Of a stretch of DNA of 7,901 nt, positions 1-6,553 are shown piece by piece. A model generated the notes under the pieces. It was not told where the DNA came from. It was given only the letters and a program-made list of their open reading frames with translations, and searched no databases. The stretch comes from an uncultured Lachnospiraceae bacterium (lineage in GTDB: Bacteria > Bacillota > Clostridia > Lachnospirales > Lachnospiraceae), in assembly GCA_910588565.1 (NCBI GenBank), contig CAJUPF010000105.1, positions 1 to 7,901 of the forward strand, given 5' to 3'. Within the stretch, counting starts at the first letter, position 1, and the number at the start of each line of letters is the position of its first letter. The translations under genes and the position numbers were made by a program.

Positions 1-174
1 CGCCAGAAAGCAGCAGACCGACCCTTTTCCATTTGTTCCGGCAATATGCACAATTTTCAGTTCCTTCCAGATATCGCCCAGCTCCTGCATCAAGGCCCGG
101 ATACTATCCAATCCGAGAATACTTCCATTCGCCGTTATGGCCTTATGGAACTGTACTGCCTGTGTATAATCCAT
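1..174 (-). CDS. folC: Bifunctional folylpolyglutamate synthase/dihydrofolate synthase, N-terminal fragment
   Basis: FolC is a cytosolic ATP-dependent ligase that adds glutamate to folates and, in many bacteria, also joins dihydropteroate to glutamate. Only the first 58 residues are present; the gene runs off the left edge. Seen here is an N-terminal helix followed by the segment IVHIAGTNGKGSV at residues 41-53. Its GTNGKGS loop (G46-S52) is the ATP-binding P-loop signature of FolC and its Mur-ligase relatives. The N-terminal layout, with roughly 45 residues before the P-loop, fits FolC rather than a Mur ligase. The ATG at 174-172 is chosen because AAGGGAG lies four bases upstream, overlapping the parC stop codon. 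The 9-nt gap after parC suggests cotranscription and possibly translational coupling. Identification is strong although most of the protein is missing. Confidence 0.9.
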   Translation of the reverse strand, partial: MDYTQAVQFHKAITANGSILGLDSIRALMQELGDIWKELKIVHIAGTNGKGSVCCFLA

Positions 175-178
175 ACGT

Positions 179-185
179 CTCCCTT
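179..185 (-). promoter_or_regulatory. Shine-Dalgarno site of folC overlapping the parC stop codon
   Basis: The minus strand reads AAGGGAG, then ACGT, then the folC ATG. The first two bases of the site are the last two of the parC TAA stop. This fixes the folC start and implies that ribosomes finishing parC can reinitiate at folC. The four-base spacing is on the short side. Confidence 0.6.
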
Positions 186-2424
186 AACTATGCTTTACGC
201 CCTTTGTATCCCTGCTGCCGACTCTCAGCCGGTTCAGCTCCAATTCCTTGTCCTTTCGCCGCACCTTAATCGTTTCACCGGGCCGCAGCAGATACACTTC
301 TTCCAGTTCATCCTCCGCCGCTAATTTCATTCCCCGGACGCCAACGGCTCCTTTTTTCTTCTCCGGAATGCCTAAAGCTTCTATCCGAAGAAACATCCCG
401 TTCTTCGACTGCAAAACCACATGCATTTCTTCTTCATACAGGCCGATTTTAAGAACCTCATCCTCATCCCCCAATTTCGTCGCCGCCGTAGTGCGCTTTG
501 CCACATCAAACTCTCCGCCGCCTACCAGCTTCAGCATACCTGTTTTTGTTGCAAATAAAAGCTTTTTCTGTTTTATTTCTCCCAAAGCCGCTACAAAAAT
601 CATGTTTTCCTGGCTGCTGTCATAATTGCTTAGATTATCTACCGGCTGACCCTTATCCCGGAATTTTCCATACGGGAGATCGGCTGCCTTCAGCAGATGC
701 ATCTGCCCCCGATTGGTAAAAATCCCGAGTTTATCTGTATTTTTGCAGAAAATCACATGCTTATTTTCACTGTCCGCCGCTTCTTTGTTCCGTTCATATG
801 TCGAAAGATCAATGCTTCTGGCATAGCCAAACCGATCTAACAGAACGACAATATCCAGCTCTTCCATCTGCGGCTCTTCGAGAATAATCTCCCTGCCATT
901 TTCAATTGCCGTTTTGCGGGGCTTTGCGTATTCTTTTTTAAACGCGTTCAGTTCCCGGATAATCACCTTTGCCATTGCCAAGCGGCTGGCCAAAATCCCT
1001 TCGTACTGTTCTATATGTTTCAGTGTCTCTTCATGATCCTTTAACAGAGCTTCTATCTCCAGGCCAATCAGTTTGTACAGCCGCATTTCCAGAATTGCGG
1101 ACGCCTGCCGCTCTGTAAAACGAAGTTTTGCAGCCTGTGCTCTGGAAGATTCTTTTTTAAAACGGATATTTCCCGTCTTTCCTTCTACCAGACATGCCTT
1201 TGCCTCTTTGATATGTTTACTCCCCCGCAGAATCTCTATAATCAGATCAATGACATCGCAGGCTTTGATTAATCCTTCCTGCACTTCCTTTTTCTCAAGC
1301 TCCTTTTGCAGCAGCGTCTTGTATTTTCTGGTGGCAAGTTCATACTGAAAATTCACATGATGGCGAATCATCGGCACAATTCCCATTGTCTCCGGCCTGC
1401 CCTCTGCCACCGCAAGCATATTGACCCCAAATGTATCCTCAAGCCTCGTCTTCTTATACAGTAAATTGCAGAGCCGTTCCGCATCCGCTCCCCGCTTTAA
1501 TTCGATCACAATACGGATGCCCTCTTTGGAAGACTGGTTGGAAATATCGACAATATCCGTCGTCTTTTTCGTCTCCGCCAGATTGTACACATCATTTAAA
1601 AATTTACCAATGCCCGCGCCAATCATCGTATACGGAATTTCTGTAATGACAATTTTATCTCTGCCGCCTTTGCCCTTTTCAATTTCTACCTTACCGCGCA
1701 GTTTTATCTTACCAGTTCCGGTAGCATAAATCTGCAGCAGATCATTTTTATTGACTACAATTCCTCCCGTAGGAAAATCCGGCCCTTTGATATATTCCAT
1801 CATCTGCTGCGTATTGATATCCGGATTTTTCATATAGGCTTTGACGCCCTCGATCACTTCTGCGAAATTATGGGGCGGAATGCTGGTCGCCATCCCCACT
1901 GCAATGCCTTCCGCGCCATTAATCAGAATATTCGGCACCTTCACCGGAAGCACAAGGGGTTCCCGTTCCGTTTCATCAAAATTTGGCCCAAAATCCACTA
2001 CATTTTTATCCAGATCCGCCAGATAAGCCTCCTGTGTAATCTTCTTAAGCCTCGCTTCCGTATATCGCATGGCTGCCGCGCCATCGCCTTCGATGGAACC
2101 AAAATTACCATGCCCGTCCACCAAAGGCATGCCCTTTTTAAATTCCTGGGCCATTACAACCAGCGCTTCATAAATGGAACTGTCCCCATGCGGATGATAT
2201 TTTCCCATCGTATCTCCCACAATACGGGCACATTTCCGGTAAGGCCTGTCATAACGGATGCCAAGCTCATACATATCATATAACGTTCTTCTCTGCACTG
2301 GTTTCAGCCCGTCCCGCACATCCGGCAGCGCCCTTGCAACAATCACGCTCATTGCGTAATCGATATAAGACTTTTGCATAATCTCCGAATATTCCGTCCG
2401 GACAATCTGTTCTGTTTCACTCAT
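184..2424 (-). CDS. parC: DNA topoisomerase IV subunit A (type IIA topoisomerase, GyrA/ParC family)
   Basis: This is the DNA breakage-reunion subunit of a type IIA topoisomerase; with ParE it forms the heterotetramer that decatenates daughter chromosomes. Of 746 residues, the N-terminal part is the winged-helix/tower breakage domain. It holds the KYHPHGDSS segment (75-83), the AAAMRYTE segment with catalytic Y121 next to R120, and IPPHN (182-186). A helical coiled-coil arm with LEMRL (445-449) follows. From about 523 a beta-pinwheel C-terminal domain has repeated glycine turns (GYARS, GQMHL, GMLKL, GMFLR). No QRRGGKG GyrA box is visible where the first blade should carry it, and the length is close to ParC (about 750-800) and below typical GyrA. 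This supports topoisomerase IV over gyrase. The quinolone-determining positions are S82 and E86, the usual susceptible-type residues. The ATG has AAAGGA 11 bases upstream. The gene lies 53 nt after parE. Confidence 0.93.
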   Translation of the reverse strand: MSETEQIVRTEYSEIMQKSYIDYAMSVIVARALPDVRDGLKPVQRRTLYDMYELGIRYDRPYRKCARIVGDTMGKYHPHGDSSIYEALVVMAQEFKKGMPLVDGHGNFGSIEGDGAAAMRYTEARLKKITQEAYLADLDKNVVDFGPNFDETEREPLVLPVKVPNILINGAEGIAVGMATSIPPHNFAEVIEGVKAYMKNPDINTQQMMEYIKGPDFPTGGIVVNKNDLLQIYATGTGKIKLRGKVEIEKGKGGRDKIVITEIPYTMIGAGIGKFLNDVYNLAETKKTTDIVDISNQSSKEGIRIVIELKRGADAERLCNLLYKKTRLEDTFGVNMLAVAEGRPETMGIVPMIRHHVNFQYELATRKYKTLLQKELEKKEVQEGLIKACDVIDLIIEILRGSKHIKEAKACLVEGKTGNIRFKKESSRAQAAKLRFTERQASAILEMRLYKLIGLEIEALLKDHEETLKHIEQYEGILASRLAMAKVIIRELNAFKKEYAKPRKTAIENGREIILEEPQMEELDIVVLLDRFGYARSIDLSTYERNKEAADSENKHVIFCKNTDKLGIFTNRGQMHLLKAADLPYGKFRDKGQPVDNLSNYDSSQENMIFVAALGEIKQKKLLFATKTGMLKLVGGGEFDVAKRTTAATKLGDEDEVLKIGLYEEEMHVVLQSKNGMFLRIEALGIPEKKKGAVGVRGMKLAAEDELEEVYLLRPGETIKVRRKDKELELNRLRVGSRDTKGVKHS

Positions 2425-2477
2425 TATTCTGCGAATCCTTTCTATCTCTTTACCAAAGCCTCTGGTGCCAAACCTTA

Positions 2478-4400
2478 TTATATATCCAGCTGCGCATCCT
2501 GGGCATGTTCATAAATAAACGCCTTCCTGGGAGGAACATCCGTCCCCATCAGCATTTCCGTTACATCAGAAGCCATTCTGGCATCCTCAATCTCCACCCG
2601 TTTTAAAATCCTGGTCTTCGGATCCAGCGTCGTTTCCCACAGCTGCTGCGCGTCCATTTCTCCAAGTCCCTTATACCGCTGCAATGTAAAACTTCCCTTA
2701 TGCCGCTTCCGGTATTTTTCCAGAGCCGCATCATCATAGAGATACTCTTCTTCTCCTCTGGAAGGAATCGCTTTATATAACGGCGGCATTGCAAGATACA
2801 CATGCCCTTCAAAAATCAGCTCCGGCATAAAACGATAAAACAAGGTCAAAAGCAGCGTCGAAATATGCGCGCCGTCCACATCCGCATCCGCCATAATAAT
2901 AATCTTATCATACCTAAGCCTGGAAATATCAAAGTCATTTCCAAACCCTTCTGAAAATCCGCAGCCAAACGCATTGATCATGGTCTTAATCTCCGCATTG
3001 GCCAGAATCTTGTCAATACTCGCTTTTTCCACATTTAAAATCTTTCCCCGAATCGGCAGGATCGCCTGAAAATTCCGATCCCTGGCAGTCTTGGCAGATC
3101 CGCCCGCAGAATCTCCCTCCACAATAAAAATCTCGCAGACAGAAGCATCCCGGCTCTCACAATTTGCCAGTTTCCCATTGGAATCAAAGGAATATTTCTG
3201 CTTTGTCAGAAGATTTGTCTTTGCTTTTTCTTCCGCCCTGCGTATCTTCGCCGCTTTTTCCGCACAGCCAATCACTGCTTTTAACTGCTCCAGATTTTTA
3301 TCAAAATAAAGCTGAATCTCATCCCCGGTAATTTTTCCTGTCGCCCTTGCCGCATCCTGATTGTCCAGCTTGGTCTTGGTCTGTCCCTCAAACCTGGGGT
3401 CCGGATGTTTGATCGAAATCACAGCCGTCATGCCGTTTCTGATATCTGTTCCGGTAAAATTGGCGTCTTTTTCCTTTAAAATTCCAAGTTCCCTTGCGTA
3501 CTGGTTAATCACCGTCGTAAATGTCGTCTTAAAACCAGTCAGATGCGCGCCGCCTTCTGCATTGTAAATATTATTGCAGAAACCAAGCACATTTTCATGA
3601 AATTCATTTGTATACTGAAATGCCGCTTCGACCGTAATACCTTCCGTTTCCCCCTTAAAATAAACCACATCGCAGATCACTTCCGCTTTTTTATTCAAAT
3701 CCCGGACAAATCCTACGATGCCTTCCGGCTCATGGTATTCTATATGTTCTGTTTCTTCGCCGCGCCTGTCCTCATAGACAATCGTCAGCTCCGGGTTCAG
3801 ATAAGCTGTCTCATGCAGCCTGCTCTTTACTTCTTCGCCTTTAAATCTTGTTTTTTCAAAAATTTCATCATCCGGCAAAAACGTTATCTTCGTCCCGGTT
3901 TTTCTGGTTTTTCCGGCCTTTGGAAGCAGCCCGTTTTCCAGTTCCACCGTCGCAACTCCCCGCTCATACCGATCCCTGTGGACAAACCCCTCCCGGCTGA
4001 TTTCCACTTCCATCCAGGCAGAAAGCGCATTTACAACCGAAGACCCCACGCCATGAAGTCCGCCGCTGGTCTTATAAGCCGAATTGTCGAACTTGCCCCC
4101 GGCATGAAGCGTAGAAAAAACAACCCGCGCCGCAGAGACTCCCTTCGCGTGCATTCCAACCGGTATCCCGCGTCCATTATCCGATACCGTACAGGAACCG
4201 TCTTTTTTCAAGATCACCTCAACTCTGTCGCAAAATCCCGCCAGATGCTCGTCCACTGCATTATCTACAATTTCATATATTAAATGATTCAGGCCCTTCC
4301 TGGAAACGCTCCCAATATACATTCCCGGCCGCTTCCGCACCGCCTCTAAACCTTCCAGCACCGCAATACTGCCCGCATCATACTCATTCTTTACCGCCAT
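2478..4400 (-). CDS. parE: DNA topoisomerase IV subunit B (type IIA topoisomerase, GyrB/ParE family)
   Basis: This is the ATPase and TOPRIM subunit that partners the ParC-type protein encoded next. Of 640 residues, the GHKL ATPase domain shows YEIVDNAVDE (42-51, general base E43, Mg ligand N47), DNGRGIP (74-80), HAGGKF (99-104) and GGLHGVGSSVVNALS (113-127). The transducer carries the QTK loop (Q340-K342). The TOPRIM domain has EGDSAGG (428-434, E428) and DADVDG (505-510, D505, D507, D509), followed by QRYKGLGEM (574-582). The length suits the short Gram-positive form without the gamma-proteobacterial insertion. I chose ATG 4400 because AAAGGA sits eight bases upstream and the product begins MAVKNEYDAGSI, where the family begins. 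An in-frame GTG at 4493 would add 31 repeat-derived residues and is rejected. Signatures such as PIRGKILNVEKA and DADVDGAHI are rather GyrB-like, so ParE is assigned mainly from the adjacent parC. Confidence 0.93.
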   Translation of the reverse strand: MAVKNEYDAGSIAVLEGLEAVRKRPGMYIGSVSRKGLNHLIYEIVDNAVDEHLAGFCDRVEVILKKDGSCTVSDNGRGIPVGMHAKGVSAARVVFSTLHAGGKFDNSAYKTSGGLHGVGSSVVNALSAWMEVEISREGFVHRDRYERGVATVELENGLLPKAGKTRKTGTKITFLPDDEIFEKTRFKGEEVKSRLHETAYLNPELTIVYEDRRGEETEHIEYHEPEGIVGFVRDLNKKAEVICDVVYFKGETEGITVEAAFQYTNEFHENVLGFCNNIYNAEGGAHLTGFKTTFTTVINQYARELGILKEKDANFTGTDIRNGMTAVISIKHPDPRFEGQTKTKLDNQDAARATGKITGDEIQLYFDKNLEQLKAVIGCAEKAAKIRRAEEKAKTNLLTKQKYSFDSNGKLANCESRDASVCEIFIVEGDSAGGSAKTARDRNFQAILPIRGKILNVEKASIDKILANAEIKTMINAFGCGFSEGFGNDFDISRLRYDKIIIMADADVDGAHISTLLLTLFYRFMPELIFEGHVYLAMPPLYKAIPSRGEEEYLYDDAALEKYRKRHKGSFTLQRYKGLGEMDAQQLWETTLDPKTRILKRVEIEDARMASDVTEMLMGTDVPPRKAFIYEHAQDAQLDI

Positions 4401-4546
4401 GTTTCGATTCCTTTCATTATTATTGCCCGTTCTTCCGGGCATCCAGGGATACCCGGAGGGTATTTCATTACTATTGCCCGTTCTTCCGGGCACCAGGGAT
4501 ACCCGGAGGGTGTTTCATTATTATTTTCCTTAAAGCAAAATCGCAT
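4391..4546 (-). CDS. Possible small leader ORF (51 aa) built from the tandem repeat and overlapping parE
   Basis: An uninterrupted frame of 51 codons starts at ATG 4546 and stops with TAA at 4393-4391, ten bases inside parE in another frame. GGAGG at 4563-4559 lies 12 bases before the ATG, or nine before an in-frame TTG at 4549, so initiation is plausible. The peptide has two similar blocks, PSGYPWCPEERAIVMK and PPGIPGCPEERAIIMK, one per DNA repeat copy. A one-base indel makes the first half of each block read in different frames, which suggests selection on the DNA or RNA more than on the peptide. If translated, termination beside the parE start could couple parE translation to it. It may equally be a by-product of a palindromic repeat with few stop codons. 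I know no function for it. Confidence 0.3.
   Translation of the reverse strand: MRFCFKENNNETPSGYPWCPEERAIVMKYPPGIPGCPEERAIIMKGIETWR
4409..4414 (-). promoter_or_regulatory. Shine-Dalgarno site that decides the parE start
   Basis: AAAGGA lies eight bases upstream of ATG 4400 on the minus strand. It supports this start over the longer in-frame GTG at 4493. The site overlaps the end of the tandem repeat unit at 4412-4462, so structure in the repeat could affect its accessibility. Confidence 0.6.
4412..4525 (-). repeat. Tandem GC-rich palindromic repeat (two copies plus partial third) in the parE leader
   Basis: Copy 1 is 4412-4462 (51 nt) and copy 2 is 4463-4512 (50 nt). They differ by two substitutions and a one-base indel. 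A 13-nt partial third copy, TTTCATTATTATT, ends the array at 4525. Each copy can form two hairpins sharing the GCCCGG segment. One has a five-bp GCCCG/CGGGC stem with a six-nt loop (4425-4440 and 4476-4491). The other has an approximately nine-bp stem with a three- or four-nt loop and G-U pairs on the transcribed strand (4435-4456 and 4486-4506). Only one per copy can form at a time. No T-tract follows, so a simple terminator is unlikely. It could be a REP-like intergenic element or an mRNA structure controlling parE; the genome-wide copy number would decide. Confidence 0.85.
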
Positions 4547-4594
4547 CAACCAACAATTCCTCCATAATAACGCCCCAACTCCAGATAAATAGAA

Positions 4595-4625
4595 TTTATA
4601 GTGCCGAGTTCTTATTTGTTTTCAA
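4595..4625 (-). promoter_or_regulatory. Weak candidate promoter for parE-parC-folC
   Basis: On the minus strand TTGAAA (4625-4620) and TATAAA (4600-4595) are separated by 19 bases, at the end of the HD-domain gene. The hexamers resemble sigma-A boxes but the spacer is two bases too long. The -10 also falls in an AT-rich inverted repeat (ATAAAT/ATTTAT at 4585-4599, flanked by AACTC/GAGTT at 4577-4610). Transcription may instead enter from upstream. Confidence 0.25.
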
Positions 4626-5205
4626 TATTTCCCCTGCTAATATTTTCCTCAATGATTTTTTCTGTACATTTCCAAATTTCTTTAGAGCCTAATTCTGTTT
4701 TACTTTGCCGTTGCATTACCTGAGACTTTGTAACGCTATGTTCCTTCCAATCACCGCCATCATTTGAATTATTCAGTAATAGCGGCTGAAAATTATCTAT
4801 TGCATGGACAAATCTGGCTTCTGGAGTCTCATAGGCTTCAAATTCTTCAAATAACCCTTTTAATTTATCCTTTTGGTCATCTGGAAGCAACCCGAAAATA
4901 CGTTCAGCCGCCCTTTTCTCCCGCTCTTCCTGCGTTTTTAATCCTTCTACATCATAAGCGTATGTATCTCCCGCGTCAATTTCAACAATATCATGTATCA
5001 AAGCCATCATCATAGCTTTTTCGACATCAATTTCATCGTTGGAATACTCTTTTAGCAAATAAATCATCAACGCCATATGCCATGCATGTTCGGCGTCATT
5101 CTCCCGCCGCCCATGCCCGCTCAAATGAGTTTGCCGCAAAATGCTTTTTTCTTTATCAGCCTCCAAAATAAAATTAATCTGTTTTTCAAATCGTTCTTTA
5201 TCCAT
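4612..5205 (-). CDS. HD-domain phosphohydrolase, YfbR/HDDC2-like (probable 5'-deoxynucleotidase)
   Basis: It is probably a cytosolic, metal-dependent phosphohydrolase acting on nucleoside 5'-monophosphates. With the start at 5205 the product is 197 aa, a normal length for the family. Metal and catalytic residues appear in order: NDAEHAWH (H40), then HDIVEIDAGD with H71, D72, E75 and D80, and HAIDNF with D137. The HD-x2-E-x4-D spacing matches E. coli YfbR (H68, D69, E72, D77), which supports nucleotidase activity rather than a generic HD fold. The family match begins at MDKERFEKQINFILE, hence the chosen ATG, although its ribosome binding site is poor. An alternative ATG at 5274 has a better GGAG nine bases upstream and would overlap the lipoprotein gene by 20 nt. 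Substrate and role here are inferred. The gene lies 49 nt downstream of the lipoprotein gene and probably shares its transcript. Confidence 0.8.
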   Translation of the reverse strand: MDKERFEKQINFILEADKEKSILRQTHLSGHGRRENDAEHAWHMALMIYLLKEYSNDEIDVEKAMMMALIHDIVEIDAGDTYAYDVEGLKTQEEREKRAAERIFGLLPDDQKDKLKGLFEEFEAYETPEARFVHAIDNFQPLLLNNSNDGGDWKEHSVTKSQVMQRQSKTELGSKEIWKCTEKIIEENISRGNIENK

Positions 5206-5254
5206 AATCTGCGCCTGCCTCATAAATTTCTGATTTTTCATTCTCTGCACCGGT

Positions 5255-5674
5255 TTAATACCCGTGGTCTGCATGTTCCCAATCTCCGCCATTATTCCGA
5301 ATAAGAATCCACTTCCAATCATCATATGTTGAATCAGGATTCAGCGAACCATCTCCACCTGATGCATCCACGTCAAAAGATGATTCAATTACAATTGCTT
5401 CATCAGCATCATATTGTTTGGCCCATTCATTAAATTCATCGGCACAGGCGTCTCCTGGATAATAAAGCATCGTTAGTGTACAACCGCCAAATTCGCTGCT
5501 AAAATAATCTTTTATCGTTTGATATGCCGCCTCTATGTCATCGTCCGAAAATAGTTCAGACGGCTTCCAATCGGGAATTTGAACATTACTAATATTTCCT
5601 CCATTGTTTTTTCCACTGCAGCCAGTAAATAATATCATTACCAAAGCTAAAATAACAAGTATTTTCTTTACCAA
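5255..5674 (-). CDS. Small secreted lipoprotein of unknown function, TTG start
   Basis: The 139-aa product begins MVKKILVILALVMILFTGC, a type II signal peptide with two lysines, a hydrophobic core and a lipobox ending LFTGC. C19 would be lipidated and the protein anchored outside the membrane. The mature part starts with a short Gly/Asn-rich linker, then about 100 residues rich in acidic and aromatic residues (FSDDDIEAAYQTIKDYF, SSFDVDASGGDGSLNP, WEHADHGY at the end). It contains cysteines C65 and C76. This ending and the DVD..GGDGS segment resemble small Firmicutes lipoproteins annotated as DUF4829, but I am recalling this and could not check it. I chose the TTG at 5674 because GGGAGG lies exactly nine bases upstream and signal length is then ideal. 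The longer in-frame start at 5695 places that site inside the gene. Confidence 0.82.
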   Translation of the reverse strand: MVKKILVILALVMILFTGCSGKNNGGNISNVQIPDWKPSELFSDDDIEAAYQTIKDYFSSEFGGCTLTMLYYPGDACADEFNEWAKQYDADEAIVIESSFDVDASGGDGSLNPDSTYDDWKWILIRNNGGDWEHADHGY

Positions 5675-5683
5675 TTTACTACA

Positions 5684-5689
5684 CCTCCC
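5684..5689 (-). promoter_or_regulatory. Strong Shine-Dalgarno site fixing the TTG start of the lipoprotein gene
   Basis: GGGAGG is followed by nine bases and then TTG on the minus strand. It is the best ribosome binding site in the window and explains the non-ATG start. No ATG lies near it in the correct frame downstream. Confidence 0.7.
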
Positions 5690-5758
5690 ATCCAATCCCT
5701 ATTTTGTCCCTGTAATAAAACATAAATGACCTTGCTCTCATACAATTTGATGCTTTTC

Positions 5759-5787
5759 TATATAAAGTTCAAATATCCTTTTGCCAA
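5759..5787 (-). promoter_or_regulatory. Candidate sigma-A promoter for the lipoprotein-HD gene pair
   Basis: TTGGCA (5787-5782) and TATATA (5764-5759) are separated by exactly 17 bases on the minus strand. The -35 matches consensus at five of six bases and the -10 at four of six. A start near 5752 would give a leader of about 78 nt before the TTG at 5674. The 183-nt spacer 5675-5857 holds no convincing terminator and no supported gene. Confidence 0.45.
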
Positions 5788-5857
5788 GCCCAGGAAAGCA
5801 TTATCTTACCGTCAGCTTCCGGCTTTTGCTCTAAGCAGCTCCCCTCCCAATCGGAAT

Positions 5858-6397
5858 TTATAGATTTTGCCGCACGATTTCAAAGTTTTTCTCCACGGGT
5901 AAACTTCCGTCCAATAAAATCTGATGGCACTGCAATAGTTTTTGCCATTCATCATGTTTCGACCTGCTTCTCATATCTAAACCACCGCTATCGTAAGAAG
6001 CTGCCCATTTAATAAATACCTGGTGGTTTTCGTACATATCTCCACCAAGATCAATTCTGTTTCCAAAATGCTCACGTTCTCTTCTTTTCAACCTGTCGAT
6101 TCGTATTGCAGTATCTGTTTCTACACGAACAGCTAATGTAAATAAAGGTATTAGCTCATCACCCCAATCAACAAGTGAACCAGAAATAACTACCCTGTTA
6201 TATTTCGCAATATCTTTTCTCATTAAGGCAATCCTATCAGAAACATTTCTTTTAATTGTATAGGGAGGATTTGTCGATTCCCAAAAATAGTCATCCGTAT
6301 CCATAAAAAAATATCCCAGCTTATTACTAATAAACTTACCTATAGTAGAAGTTCCTGAACCAGATGCGCCATATATATGAATAACCTGTCTATCCAT
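5858..6397 (-). CDS. P-loop nucleoside/adenylate kinase-like NTPase with Lys-less Walker A
   Basis: The 179-aa product looks like a small cytosolic phosphotransferase of the adenylate/shikimate-kinase fold. Strand one leads into GASGSGTST (G10-T18), the expected P-loop. The loop follows GxxxxGT[ST], so the usual Walker A lysine is replaced by T16. Next come DTDDYFW (D33-W39) at the acceptor-binding position, VVISGS (69-74) resembling strand three with a Walker B-like region, and an arginine-rich lid at RIDRLKRRER (99-108). The GGDMYENH and YDSGGLDMRS segments (118-125, 135-144) are distinctive and suggest a specific subfamily, often labelled AAA_18 or adenylate-kinase-like; its substrate is unknown to me. 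ATG 6397 has GGAG eight bases upstream. Base composition is lower in GC than parEC. It has its own upstream spacer with a possible promoter, so it may be a single-gene unit. Confidence 0.75.
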   Translation of the reverse strand: MDRQVIHIYGASGSGTSTIGKFISNKLGYFFMDTDDYFWESTNPPYTIKRNVSDRIALMRKDIAKYNRVVISGSLVDWGDELIPLFTLAVRVETDTAIRIDRLKRREREHFGNRIDLGGDMYENHQVFIKWAASYDSGGLDMRSRSKHDEWQKLLQCHQILLDGSLPVEKNFEIVRQNL

Positions 6398-6460
6398 AAT
6401 TTTATCTCCAATAACTTCCGATTTTTCGTTCTTTGCAACTTCCCGACAAATCTGAATTCT

Positions 6461-6504
6461 GATAAGACACTTTTTATAACATTTATTAACTGTTATATCT
6501 TATC
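6461..6504. promoter_or_regulatory. Imperfect palindrome upstream of the kinase gene, possible operator
   Basis: Arms GATAAGA (6461-6467) and TCTTATC (6498-6504) pair perfectly. So do TATAACA (6475-6481) and TGTTATA (6491-6497). Together they form a 14-bp stem with a seven-base bulge on one side and a nine-base loop. No T-tract follows in either direction, so it is not a typical terminator. It covers the candidate -10 box of the kinase promoter, as an operator would. Confidence 0.45.
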
Positions 6505-6520
6505 TTCAAAAAGTCCGCAA
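6492..6520 (-). promoter_or_regulatory. Candidate promoter of the kinase gene
   Basis: TTGCGG (6520-6515) and TATAAC (6497-6492) are 17 bases apart on the minus strand. The -10 matches five of six consensus bases, the -35 only three. A start near 6485 would give a leader of about 88 nt. The overlap with the palindrome hints at repression, but this is inference. Confidence 0.3.
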
Positions 6521-6553
6521 ACCCTTGAAAACACTAAATTTATAGCAAGTGAG

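Noticed and set aside
3543..4283. 246-codon plus-strand frame opposite parE
   Set aside because: It is antisense to a clearly identified gene, has no recognisable domains and no ribosome binding site; other long plus-strand frames opposite parC are the same kind of shadow.
4401..4493. In-frame GTG extension of parE adding 31 residues with two PGRTGN blocks
   Set aside because: The extension is entirely repeat DNA, no family member begins this way as far as I know, and ATG 4400 has a well-placed AAAGGA.
4530..4565. 11-aa frame MEELLVDAILL before the repeat array, and a 15-aa frame at 4471-4518
   Set aside because: Both are very short; the first has only a weak GGGG site, and the 51-codon frame explains the GGAGG better.
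4577..4610. AT-rich inverted repeat after the HD gene, considered as a terminator
   Set aside because: The stem is weak and interrupted, and no T-tract follows on the minus strand.
5679..5741. 20-aa frame just before the lipoprotein TTG
   Set aside because: No ribosome binding site precedes its ATG and it contains the lipoprotein Shine-Dalgarno site, so it is more likely leader sequence.
5785..5875. Open frame after the kinase stop reading NSDWEGSCLEQ then KIMLSWAWQKDI, considered as a gene remnant
   Set aside because: It has no start codon near its beginning and no family I recognise; it is too short to support a pseudogene.
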